Assembly (NCBI GenBank): GCA_946122785.1 | Contig: CAMGYJ010000006.1 | Span: 45,032,066 to 45,096,065, forward strand | Length of the DNA: 64,000 nt | Origin: Linum tenue | Lineage: Eukaryota; Streptophyta; Magnoliopsida; Malpighiales; Linaceae | Direction of reading: 5' to 3' | Shown: positions 1 to 9,796 of the stretch, one piece after another | Layout of the letters: each line of letters opens with the position of its first letter | Numbering within the stretch: the stretch's first letter is position 1 | Program-made: the position numbers and the translations under genes | Notes under the pieces: model-generated | Told to the model about the DNA's origin: nothing | The model's database searches: none | The model's input: only the letters and a program-made list of their open reading frames with translations

Positions 1-1674
1 AAAAAAAAGACACAAAAAGATTGTCGATCAATGTGATGTGGAGCTCATGTTGCTTGGAAAGTTCACCCTTTCACCGCCCAGATTTGCTTGCATAAACATT
101 GATATTTACTTCTGTCTTTCCCCTCTTACCTGCCTTGGTATGTTGAGAGAAGCACATCATTAATGTTGCTAGCTTTCTTCAATCATTGTTGCTTCCTTTT
201 GTTTGAATTACACCAGCCTGTGATTTCTTTGTTTTCTTCAATCAAAATGCTCTCTTATACTTTTTATGATTTTTTTTCCAGTAGCACAACGATACAAGTT
301 TTCTACTTTCAAAATTTCCGAACCCACACGGTTGCCAGTGGCACAACGATTCCACTTCACCGTCACATAAACTTGTCATGATATATGATCATGTTGTTGC
401 AAGTATTGATTAGTAGATGAAATGGCCACAAACATGACTCTCCACCTCCTTACATAAAAGAAAACTACAACAACCTGATTTGACCATAAACTAACTACCC
501 ATCCATTCATTACGAGTCTGCACTTAAGTCCCCGCGGCGTAGCAGCGGGCATTTTTTCTAGTAAACCAATAACACGTAGGACAACCCAGCTTGTAGAGAG
601 TGTGCTGTACATAGGGTTCAGCCATTACCTCTTGCTGCTCGATTTCCATATGTTGAGCTTATACATAAGCAGAGTGCTTTACTTTTATGTGGATTAGTCC
701 TAACATTTCAGGGACACATGTAAAATCGGATTGTCTCTTAGTAAGTTTATTTGTTCATTTTTGAATTGATTATCAAATAACTTATCTAATACCATATGTA
801 ATCTACATCCTGCTTGAACATGTCGATGTTTATAAGATGCTGATACTTTCTAGTCCCCTAGTGGAGAAGAAGTCTCTGCTCGGGTCTATAACAATTTTTC
901 TTGCAAATGACATTTCTGACGTCAAGCATGATTGAGCTAAGAAGGTTGAAACTGTTCCGTGTTTAACTCTAACACAACATGGAAGCTGGTTGTTCTTTTT
1001 TGCAATTGTTCTAAACTACTGGATCTTTACATGCTCGTAGTCTAACTTGTGTTCTATTGTACTTTTGTTCCTTGTTAGTCAGGATGGTGTGAATTTAACT
1101 GAAAGGGTGCATATACAATGTCAAGTGAATTTTCCATAGCCAGCATGACTGGAAGTTATAAGCAAGTTTTCCAGAAGCCGAGGGACTTTGAGTGGTACTG
1201 AGGGACGAAATTGTTTCCACACGTTATTGTGCAATCCTGTACTTGACCGTCTTGAACTTGTTTTTTAATCATTTTTGCAGGCAATTGCTCATGTACACTG
1301 ATATTAATGCACCATTAGGAGAGACTGACGTTGACTGAAATGTGCAAATGAAGTCAACGGGGACGATATCGATGGGGCAATTTGGCAAGACATGTTGCTA
1401 ATTCTAGGTAGCTGATCTTGGCCTTCTTCCCCTCTCAAAGTGGGAAGGGGGAACCTTTAACGACGTGTATTCCCAATCCCACAGAACAGAAGTATGCCAA
1501 ATGCAAGAATTTGTCCTGTTTAGTGATCACAAATTCTATCGAGGATTCCTCTCGTCCTTCCTCTCATTCTCATAGTCAGTACATATTCAAGTGCGGCTGC
1601 AGAGAAATCAAAGAATCAGAAACCCAATACACGAAATTAACGGGTCGTAATAAAGAGTTCCGACTAGACGATCA
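1..1674. other. Non-coding flank left of the IQD gene
   Basis: No gene that I can support lies here apart from the Helitron-like end listed separately. Short frames are present but none shows a family motif. A 27-codon frame starting at about 1118 ends in DFEWY followed by a stop; it has an in-frame stop just upstream and no convincing splice acceptor, so I do not call it. The stretch 1400-1674 directly follows the stop codon of the minus-strand IQD gene and probably contains its 3' untranslated region. Confidence 0.5.
526..562 (+). mobile_element. Helitron-like 3' terminus
   Basis: A GC-rich hairpin-forming segment (CCCGC at 531-535 paired with GCGGG at 545-549) is followed eight bases later by CTAG at 558-561 and then T. 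A short GC hairpin a few bases before a terminal CTRR, with insertion next to T, is the hallmark of plant Helitron 3' ends. I did not find the matching 5' TC end, which may lie outside the window, so the element's extent is unknown. The call rests on this terminus alone. Confidence 0.45.
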
Positions 1675-3078
1675 TTATACCTCGCAGGCGACGAGGATTT
1701 CTGTGTCGCCGTCGCAATAATAATCGTCACCACCCTGCGGCGGCGCCACGGTCGAGCGATACAGCTTGATGAACCACTGCTCCTGGGATTCACCAAGGGG
1801 CAGCCTTTTCGACGATGAGAAGCCACTCTGCACGCTGCTGCTCGGCGACTGCCTGGTGTTTGACGAAATGCTCCTGCGAGGTCGCTGCCTCGGCTCGCTG
1901 TGAGACCTCGACTTTGCCCTGGAGGACTGCGTCTTCCCCATGTAGCTCGGCTCCAGGAACGAAGAATCCTGTCCTGAAGACACCACCTGTTGAGAAGCTT
2001 TGTAATGGCGGGTTGTCCCAGGGCTGGTCTGGGTAGAAGAAAAATAACAAGATTCCTCGAATGCCCCTTCGCGCTTCAGGAACGAGAGGTCACCTGAATG
2101 CCTCCTGGCGGCAAATCTCTCGGATTCGTTCAAGTTTCCATCTTTCTTGTTGGTGTTCATATTCTGGTTTGATCCACTTTGAGCTATCTTGATCCTCTTC
2201 TTGTGGGAAGGAGAATCTCCAGCCTTTGAGGACCGATCAACAACTTGTTGTTGTTGTTGTTGTTGTTGTTGTTGAAGTTGTGAGTGCTCGCTCATTTGGA
2301 TTCTCTGGAAACGGGCTCTGACTTGGATTGACACAACGGCCTGCATTTTTCGGATTGTGGCGCTCATGTGTTTCCTCACTAGATGGCCTCTTGCCAGTGC
2401 TTGTAGCTTAACCAGTGCCTTAAGTGCTGCCAGAGCTTTTCTTGCCTAGCAAAAGACCACAGTAATGAGATCCCCGAAAGTCGATGCACGAGCAGAAAGA
2501 AGATAATGGGAAACATGGTGGGTAGAAGTGATAAACAATCTTACTTAGTTTGCAGTTCTACTACGAAAGAGCATAGAGGAGAAGGTTTCAGTGGTGATTA
2601 CCAAGTAAGACCAGAAGGCAGCTTGGATCCTGGTGGCAGCAGCATGTTCACGAGAGACGATCCTCAGCAGTCTGTCCTCCGGTTCTGCTGCTTGTGAAGC
2701 ATTTGACTTCCTCTCCAAGTTCTTAATAGCTTCATGGATGGCCAGAGCCACAGCTTCATTGTTCCCCAGAGACGGACCCAAGAGCAGATGCTCCATGGCA
2801 TCGGCGGATGAGGCTTGCAGAAGAGGGTTGAAGGTGGCAATGACGGTGCTTGTACTACGCCTCCGAGGCAATGATTTGTCTTTGCTTGTTGATTTTCCGA
2901 AGCTCCATCTCCTCTTTGGAGTTTGTGGTGGAAGAACACTAACAGCTGCTGTCTCTATGCTGCAATCTTCTTGGAAAGGCGCACCATTGTAGTCCGTCTT
3001 GCTACTAACCTTGCTGCTATTGCCTCCATGCTTCTTCCCTAGCAGGAAATTCATCACCCATTTCCCTGCCTTCCCCAT
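1675..3078 (-). CDS. IQD (IQ67-domain) calmodulin-binding protein, two exons
   Basis: Spliced CDS is complement(1675..2445, 2602..3078), 415 residues. The start at 3078 was chosen because the product then begins MGKAGKWVMNFLLGKK, the basic N-terminus typical of plant IQD proteins; a start seven codons upstream is also open. The intron at 2446-2601 (156 bp, GT...AG) is phase 0 and splits the IQ67 domain between SYL and ARKAL, the position conserved in this family. The domain (about residues 144-206) contains RIQAAF, LQALARGHLVRK and MQAVVSIQVRARFQR. A Gln run follows at about residue 217 (CAA codons, plus-strand ttg repeats 2246-2275). Near the C-terminus PSYMGKTQSSRAKSRSHSEP matches the DUF4005 motif. 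Known family role: Ca2+/calmodulin-binding scaffolds at microtubules, plasma membrane or nucleus. Oddity: the first IQ motif has WS where RG is usual. The frame is intact, so this is probably a working gene. Confidence 0.9.
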
Positions 3079-3167
3079 CTTGGGATGGAGAATGATCAAT
3101 CTAAGCTAAGAAGAAACCTAATGTAAAAGCCAATGTGAAGTTGATAACAAAACCAGCCTTAGGTTTC

Positions 3168-3175
3168 TACTTATA
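3168..3175 (-). promoter_or_regulatory. Candidate TATA box of the IQD gene
   Basis: On the minus strand TATAAGTA lies about 90 bases upstream of the chosen start codon at 3078, leaving room for a leader of roughly 60 bases. It is the best TATA-like match close to the gene; a more distant AT run near 3205-3230 is an alternative. Position and sequence are the only evidence. Confidence 0.4.
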
Positions 3176-3843
3176 GAAATCTCCCAAGTCCTTTTTCCTG
3201 TATCTATAATATATATGTATTATAACAATTTGTTGTAGTGTTATGCCTGCAGGCTGCAGGTGTTTGTTTTTGCTAATTAGACGCCATTTGGCCACCCTTC
3301 CAACTACTCTGTTACACAGGACCCAATGGCTGTGCCGACTGACTCTCTATTCATCCTTTTGCTGTCAAATTCCAACTTCGTCCTGTCAAGTGAAAGTCGG
3401 CAAAACAGCCACACAAACCAAATAGACTAACTATTGACCCTTAAGGAATCATTGAACCACTATGACTTGGAGATAATTTCTGCTTACTGATGAGTAAGAA
3501 ATAAAATTCAACTCATTCTACATTTGCTAAGTAAACTAACAGACACAGGGAATCGGAGTCTTTGATCATCATCTCCAAGTTCAGACCAGCGCCAACTGGA
3601 AAAACTAGTCGTGGAAGTCTACACATTATGCAAGTCCAATAATTGGAAACCCAAGTCGTCGATAACAACCAAGATGCAAACTTGAGTTCCCAATACCATC
3701 ATGCAAGGCGCACAACAGATCAAGTGAAGGGACGACATGGGGAGTAATTATTCCGGGACAGAACGAGCTTGGACGAACTATGGATATCACAATTTTTCTT
3801 GACGCTAAAGACGACCACCATAATAACAAGGCTAATTAACTAA
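3176..3843. other. Upstream region of the IQD gene
   Basis: No coding region or repeat structure that I can support. It includes an AT-rich stretch near 3205-3235, a pyrimidine-rich block around 3290-3400, and DNA that reaches the target site of the Harbinger-like element at 3841. Part of it, about 3600-3840, may be the internal leader of the gypsy element whose LTR lies at 5136-6045, since it would be contiguous with that leader if the Harbinger-like element were absent. Confidence 0.35.
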
Positions 3844-4941
3844 GGGGTCGTTTGGATGAGTTATGAAATGGGGTGTGGTATTTGTGCACAAACAACTCAT
3901 TTTTAAGAAGTGTAGTATTTCAGAGTTATTTGAGATTGGAATGTGGTATTTTAATTTTAATTGTCTTGTTTGGTTGAAAGGGTTATTTGTATATGGTATT
4001 TCATATAAAAAAATCAAAATTACTTTCTCACCCTCCACCGCTCACTAATAATCCTCTCCCCCTCCTTTTCTCCGGCAAAACAAACTGGCCGAGATAATCC
4101 TCAACCCCTCCTCTCTCCTCTTCTTATTCGGCAAAATCACAGAAACGAGACCCATCTTCGTCGCCTCTTGTCTTCTAACATCAACCCTAATAAGAATTCC
4201 TCCTTTTGGTGAAGAAATTCCAAAGCAATCGCTGGCTAAATCATATCCCCCAATAATCAATCAATCTTATTTCCAACATGCAAGAAACAATTAACCATCG
4301 CTACAACAAATGCTTTCTCACTAAGACAGGGCGGAGAGCAGAGAAGATTGAATCAGGCTAATTGGAATATGGAGCAAGGCAGCAGACCTTCCAACTCTTC
4401 CTCATCCTAGTGCTCGACGACATCATCTTCATCAGTTTCGAAGCCCTCGAATTGCGAATTTCAGGAGGTGGACTGCGGGAGGAGAAACGAGAAGAGGGAG
4501 ATCGACGATTCCCCCAGTTGTCGCCACTACACTCGCCTCCGTTCGCACGCCGCCGCTAGATTCGCCTCTGTTCTCCGTCGCAACATAGGATTGAGCCTAC
4601 TCATTCTGATCCGCATAAAGAAAGAACTCAAAGATAGCAGAATGATTTTGGCGGCGTCGATTTTGCTATGTTGTCATGGATGGATTCGAAGAAGAAGGAA
4701 GGAGAGAGGAGAGAGGAAAGGGCAGAAAGGGGTGATATAATGGGTGAACGCATTATTTCACAATAACACCACCACCTCCAGTTATTTTCTTTAACGCGTT
4801 TATGCGTTATTTGCAAATAACCCGTCCCCAAATAACCCATCCCCACATTATGGACCCAAACGCATTATTTTAGCTTAAATACTTCAAAATGAATTATTTG
4901 GGCACAAATACCTCATAGAAAAAATGCATCCAAACGACCCA
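3844..4941. mobile_element. PIF/Harbinger-like non-autonomous DNA transposon
   Basis: The ends are inverted copies: GGGGTCGTTTGGATG at the left and, on the opposite strand, TGGGTCGTTTGGATG at the right. Similarity continues inward for about 70 bases (GGTATTTGTGC followed by CAAATAA-like and TCATTTT segments). The element is flanked by TAA on both sides (3841-3843 and 4942-4944), the 3 bp TWA-type target duplication expected of PIF/Harbinger elements. The 1,098 bp interior has only short frames and no transposase motif, so it would depend on an autonomous relative. It sits about 770 bp upstream of the IQD start codon, inside what looks like gypsy leader sequence. Confidence 0.75.
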
Positions 4942-5115
4942 TAAGAAAACACAAAACTACTCAAGCAATAACGAGATGGAGGAGAATAGATTACTGATGG
5001 ATGAGGAGAAACAGATAAAAAGATTGGATAGCCGGAGTAATCATATTCCCGGTGACTATGGACTCATGGTGGCGGCAGCGTAGGAAGTAAGCTTAGGTTT
5101 TTTCGATTAGATTTT

Positions 5116-5135
5116 CGAACCAGACTCTGATATAA
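5116..5135 (-). other. Degenerate primer-binding site next to the gypsy LTR
   Basis: Immediately outside the low-coordinate LTR end the minus strand reads TTATATCAGAGTCTGGTTCG. This resembles the TGGTATCAGAGC-type site complementary to initiator tRNA-Met used by many plant LTR retrotransposons, with several mismatches. It marks the LTR as lying 5' of internal sequence on that side, although a polypurine tract lies on the other side. The sequence between here and 4945 would then be element leader. Confidence 0.5.
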
Positions 5136-6045
5136 TGTCAAAAACCAGTTGATCCCAATTCAGATTAGATTGCTTCGGTCGGTTGATATTTGGTTCATTC
5201 TACTAGATGATATTTTGATTGGTTACTATGGTGATCGGTTATGGTGGAGATTGGAAAGGGTTTCAGTTGGAGTTATTAAAGCCTGTCTCTGTTTGGTACA
5301 ACCATAGGTTTCGTCCCTTTGGTTTCTTTGTTTCGGTTTTGAGGTGTTGGTCGGAACACCATAGTTTGAGATATTTTCCAAAATATCTCAATTTGATGAA
5401 TGATGTTCGGAGCATTTTGGTTTCGTTTCCATTTCGATGATGTTATACGAAGCATCCTAATCGCCATGTTGCTGTTCGGAGCACGTGATTATGTTTCTGT
5501 TTCGATGATGTTGTTCGTAGCATCCTGATTGTCATGTTGTTGTTCGGAGCACATGATTCCGTTTATGTGGCAAAAAAAATTCCAGGTCACGGCTCTTTCT
5601 TGTTGAGTATTTTCCTTCTTGATCATCACTTGGTTTTGCCGCTTTCTTTTGTGCGGACTTGAAAGAACACAGATCTAGGTGCGCAATTCAAGGTTTGCAA
5701 TTGATAAGAGAATTGAGGATTTAGATGAGAAAGAACTGGAGTTCAGGTGAGAGAGAAGCAGAGGTCGGTTCCCGGAAGAGGGATGGCTGACGGCTAGGGT
5801 GTGTTGAGGAGGAGTTTTGGCTAGGGTAAGAGAGAGAGAAGTGTAGGGTATAATTACTATGTTATTGCTTAACCTCCAACTCTCTCCCAACACAGAATAT
5901 ATAATCCGACTAATTCCATATAACTACCCAATTAATTAACCTAACCAAATAAACCCCAATAGTTCCCGAAATATCCAACATAACATCAAAACATCATGAA
6001 TAATAATTAACGACAAATAAACCCCAAAAGAATGAGTTTCTGACA
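5136..6045 (-). mobile_element. Ty3/gypsy-type LTR, about 910 bp
   Basis: The block begins TGTCA and ends TGACA on the plus strand, a 5 bp terminal inverted repeat around TG...CA. On the minus strand it is preceded by a purine-rich tract and followed by a primer-binding-site-like sequence, which fixes both borders and the orientation. Internally it has repeated short segments around GTTCGGAGCA and GATGATGTTG (about 5345-5560) and a pyrimidine-rich leader with CCTAGCC-like runs (5750-5840 on the minus strand). I saw no second copy of this LTR in the window. Confidence 0.6.
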
Positions 6046-6064
6046 TTCCATCCCCCTTGAAACC
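6046..6064 (-). other. Polypurine tract of the gypsy relic
   Basis: Minus strand reads GGTTTCAAGGGGGATGGAA directly before the TGTCA start of the LTR. Position and composition fit the plus-strand priming tract of an LTR retrotransposon. Just upstream comes ACCTTGAGGGCAATGTGG, of a type often found near the 3' end of plant gypsy elements. Confidence 0.55.
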
Positions 6065-6584
6065 CACATTGCCCTCAAGGTGGATTTTCTTTCGTCTCCT
6101 CCTTCTTCGTCTCGGCCTCGCCTGCCTCCATTTCCTCGCTCTCGTCTTCCCTGTTTTCGACCAGCAACAACAGGTGCCCCTTGGCCGCACTAGTGTCTCA
6201 CCATACACCTCTCATCTCCATCGAATCAGCCTGACGAACCCTTTTGGTGGCCAGCGGGTTTGTAATCCCTAACGGCGATGAGGGTGCTGCGACGCCTTGG
6301 CCAGTGCTAGCGCCTGCTTCGCCACTCGCCTTCTGGAATCTCTATGTTGAGGACCTCCAACTGGCTAGCTCCTCTTCCTTGCGACCTACAAGTCTGAAAG
6401 CAACTCGAAGAGAATCAGGTTCAAAGACCTTAACTGTCGCCACCAGTTCGGGTTGCAGCCCGACCATGCACAACCCAACTAGCATCTCCTCGGTCATCTC
6501 TTTGCACAACCTGTTGTTCGTCTGCTGCCAACCTGGCGTGGTTCGGATCAGTTCGACCGATCCCGGTTCAAACAATCAGTTCGA
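6065..6584 (-). pseudogene. Ty3/gypsy gag C-terminal relic joined to the element 3' end
   Basis: On the minus strand 6342-6510 encodes a gag-like segment including EMTEEMLVGLCMVGLQP, continuing to KVFEPDSLRVAFRLVGRKEEE. It then runs, without any protease, reverse transcriptase or integrase, into a basic Arg-rich stretch and the 3' end and polypurine tract at 6046. So pol has been lost from this copy. The fuller gag N-terminal part survives in the duplicate at 23103-23640. Between 6511 and 6530 this copy lacks about 650 bp that the duplicate retains. Not functional. Confidence 0.6.
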
Positions 6585-8445
6585 CTGATTCTACTCGAGT
6601 TCGGGTCCGTGATCCACCCTTGTTCAGCGCCGTCGGGGCCTAGGTTCTCCCACCAACCCTCCTAGTCTGCGAAGCTCAACTGGTCTCCTTCCTTTTCTAG
6701 TCCGAAGTAATTGTCCGTTGGGAAGTCTGGAAATGAGGAGAGGGCAGCCCATTCACATCCTCACCTTCCTTTCTTACCGAGATATTATTTCCATTTTTAA
6801 TCACATTACCTTGATTCAGTTAGACAACCACTACCAATACATTAGACAACCACTACCACTTTGAAAAACATCAATAACATTGCATGAATAAATCTATACC
6901 ATTACACGAAAACTACCAATATAAATCTATACCAGTTCACAAAAAATCAATACCATTGCAGATTTAATCAATATCAATACATGCAAATAAATACCATTAC
7001 ATGATAATCAATACCAATGCGACAAAATCAATACCAATGTAACAATATCAATGTCAATGCGACAAAAACAATACCATTGAGATGAGAGGGTCAGAGATAA
7101 AAGGATGGCCAGCGCTGGCGATTGCTTTGACGACCTCTGTTGTCCCGTACTCACCCAGGACGCTTGTCCATCGGCTCCTTCCTGCTGTTAGAGAGAGAGA
7201 GAGAGAGAGGGTCGTGGGATGGGGTGGGGAGTTAGGGAGGGGGAGGTGGGGAGGCGGCCGACGGAGGGGAGGTGGGTGGGTTGTGATGGTAGACGTAGGG
7301 TCGAGGAAGGTAAGTTATACATATAGGTAATAATCTCGTGTGATATTATTTTGATTCTCAAACTATCCTTAATTTAATCTCAACAGTCATTTTAAAAAAA
7401 GGAAAAAAATAGAGCTAATGAACGGTTTAAAAAAATAGTATTCATCCTAACACATTCCCTATACCACTTAAGTAAGAATAGGGCATCGCGTGCCACTGGA
7501 CTTTATTATATGTGCACCCGGTACCACTTGAGTTTATTATCAAGTGCATTCCGTTAAAGTTGACAGAATATTCTTGAAATATTTCGTTTCTAAATTTCAG
7601 AATTGGTCTTTCTAATTTTTGTTATTGTAAAACATTATTTGTACTTATGAAAAACATTATGTGTACATGTTTAGTTGGAATAATCTTTTGAAAACTATGT
7701 TTTATAGCAAACCAATTTTTGAATAAGAAATTTAAAATCAATTATCATTATAAGTATTTTTAATTATTATTATGTGTTCTAGTAATTGAATTATTCCCTT
7801 AAGCAAATATATACTATGAATTATGTCTCGATATAAATAATATGATGTATTTATGGTGAATTAGGTTCTATTTTAACTGTTTTTAGTTGTGCTTCTAATT
7901 GTATTAGGAGATTAAATAGATATTCCAATATTGGTTTTATATATTTATTATTATCTTCTAGTATATTTATTATTCCTTCATGATATTCGTTTATTATTTT
8001 TACTAATTTATCTATTTTATTGAAAAATTTCATTAGTAATCCTAGTAATACTATGTTTAGAAGGTTTTCTAATTTTTATATTAGATAATACTTGTTGAAA
8101 TATAGTTTTGGATGTTTTAAAAAAATTTGGGTGCCAAAAGATAATTAAACTTTTGGGTTGGATGTAAAACTAGACGGATGCACATTTTGACGACTTTAAT
8201 GGTACCCGACGTCATATTCAAAATTAAGTGGTATGTTTGCCCCAACTCTCAAACTTACATTGTGCTCGAGGTATTTTACTCCCACTTGAAGTGTCTTTTT
8301 CCTCATTCCGGTTTGGTCAATGATCCATTCAAATTGTGACGTCGAGTCTTCGAATACTTTACTCTTATTTACCGTTCCCCTGCTCTTATGTAACTGGTTG
8401 GTTCCATCTTTCCCGCCTCATCTCCGACTTACTCACAACTATGCT
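6585..8445. other. Gene-free DNA with degenerate ATACCA repeats and a GA run
   Basis: From about 6800 to 7080 the sequence is a degenerate short repeat built on AATCAATACCA and CCATTACA. A (GA)n run lies at 7191-7210, followed by a G-rich block (7211-7290), then AT-rich DNA. A 60-codon Lys/Ile/Asn-rich frame on the minus strand at 7851-8033 matches nothing I recognise and could be chance in such AT-rich sequence. The whole stretch recurs in unit 2 at about 23815-25768, with a short A-rich insertion near 24231-24255. Confidence 0.6.
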
Positions 8446-8940
8446 CAGGGACGGAGCCAGAATTTAGGTAAGGGGGGCCGATAAAAATTTTGAAGTAAGA
8501 GTTTATTATGGTATTTATAGTTCAACACAAATTACCAAAATATTGACACATAGAAGTCTATTTTTAACTAGTAGAAGAACTTTGTATAGAAAGGTTGGGG
8601 ATGAGAAATTCCGATAAAAAGTAAGATAATGTGAAAAAAAACTACTAAAATGGAAAACTTAGGTACCAAATCGTAATGCATGCGAAATTTGGGACAAAAG
8701 GTGTACTAAAATGAAAACGTTTGTACCAAATCGCACATGCATAACTTGGGATTAAGAAGCGTAAGGCATGCAAAATTTGAGGTAAGGAAGCAAAATTTTA
8801 CAAAATTAGACCTCCCCTGTAAAAGCAAAGCTACGCACCACTATACCACAGTTTGTTTAGTGTTACTAGAGGTTCAAAGTAAGATTTTAATATTTTAGTG
8901 AGGGCCATGACCCCCTACTTACACGCTAGCTCCGTCCCTG
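8446..8940. mobile_element. MITE-like TIR element, unit 1 copy
   Basis: Ends are CAGGGACGGAGCC at the left and its near-perfect inverse (AGCTCCGTCCCTG) at the right, 12 of 13 positions matching. Inside both ends lie sequences of the GGGGGGCC / GGGCCATGACCCCC type seen in a common plant MITE family. No open frame. The flanking octamers ACTATGCT and ACTGAGTG agree at only half of the positions, so a hAT-type 8 bp target duplication is possible but eroded. About 495 bp. Confidence 0.55.
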
Positions 8941-9796
8941 ACTGAGTGATTGTGCATATACGGCTTTTGTTTTGACCACCAATGTTACTTTGGTCAATGG
9001 TCATCAAGAAAGCTTTATCCGACATTTATTCACAATAATGGGTTTTGATTGAACTACGATCAAGAGTTTTTATAACTCACAAATGAGAGTACAGGATAGA
9101 GTGCCGTAAACTTGAGTTGTTTTATTATTTGTTTGATTCCAGATTATCGTCGATATCTGTAATTACTACTTATATTATGATAGTAGAGCCGTGCTACGCG
9201 GCGGCTTTGGATTGGACTGATTTTTGGTAGCTTTTTGCGAGCCCATACACACATTTCCCATTGGTACGTTTAGTTTAATATTTTTTGCTTTCTGTCAATC
9301 AAAATGTAGAAAAACCACCAGTTGATAGCTAGGTATTTATCATCGCAGCGTGCCGATAGGAAATGAATTATTGGATTTCCTTTTATTTCACTAAGCCCAC
9401 AATAACTCTAAACTTTGTAAATGGGTCAAAGTCAATTATCTACATCTACACAATACATAAAGGCAAAACATAGGTTGGAATTCTTCCATTTCAAATTTCG
9501 TGGCCAGAGAGTGATTCTAGGAATGTCATTTTTGTCATTGCACTCACTTCATCTTTATATATTAAAAATGTTATGATTGGAGTTCGAATCTTGGTCACTT
9601 AAATGAAGAAATAGCATTATAACCAACTAGGCTACATTTAATTCACTGTTATTTTTTTTATTGAACTCTAGCAATATGTTTGGTGGTGATGCTTCTATAT
9701 TTGTATTTTATTTTAAGTTATTTATATTATATAGAAAGATATTAGTTTTGGAATAGGACTCAAGTAGTATTTATTCAAACATTGATATTAAATTTT

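Noticed and set aside
1118..1201. Small frame ending KPRDFEWY as a terminal exon of an upstream gene
   Set aside because: An in-frame stop precedes it and there is no convincing acceptor; a single short similarity is not enough.
7851..8033. 60-codon minus-strand frame rich in Lys, Ile and Asn, also in unit 2
   Set aside because: Composition is what AT-rich DNA gives by chance, and presence in unit 2 only reflects the duplication. No family recognised.
9180..9215. GC hairpin AGCCGTGCTACGCGGCGGCT as a minus-strand Helitron end
   Set aside because: The following bases read CTACT, not CTRR, and lie too close to the hairpin.
9565..9590. GAGTTCGAATCTTGG as the T-loop of a tRNA gene
   Set aside because: No acceptor stem, D-arm or anticodon arm could be placed around it.
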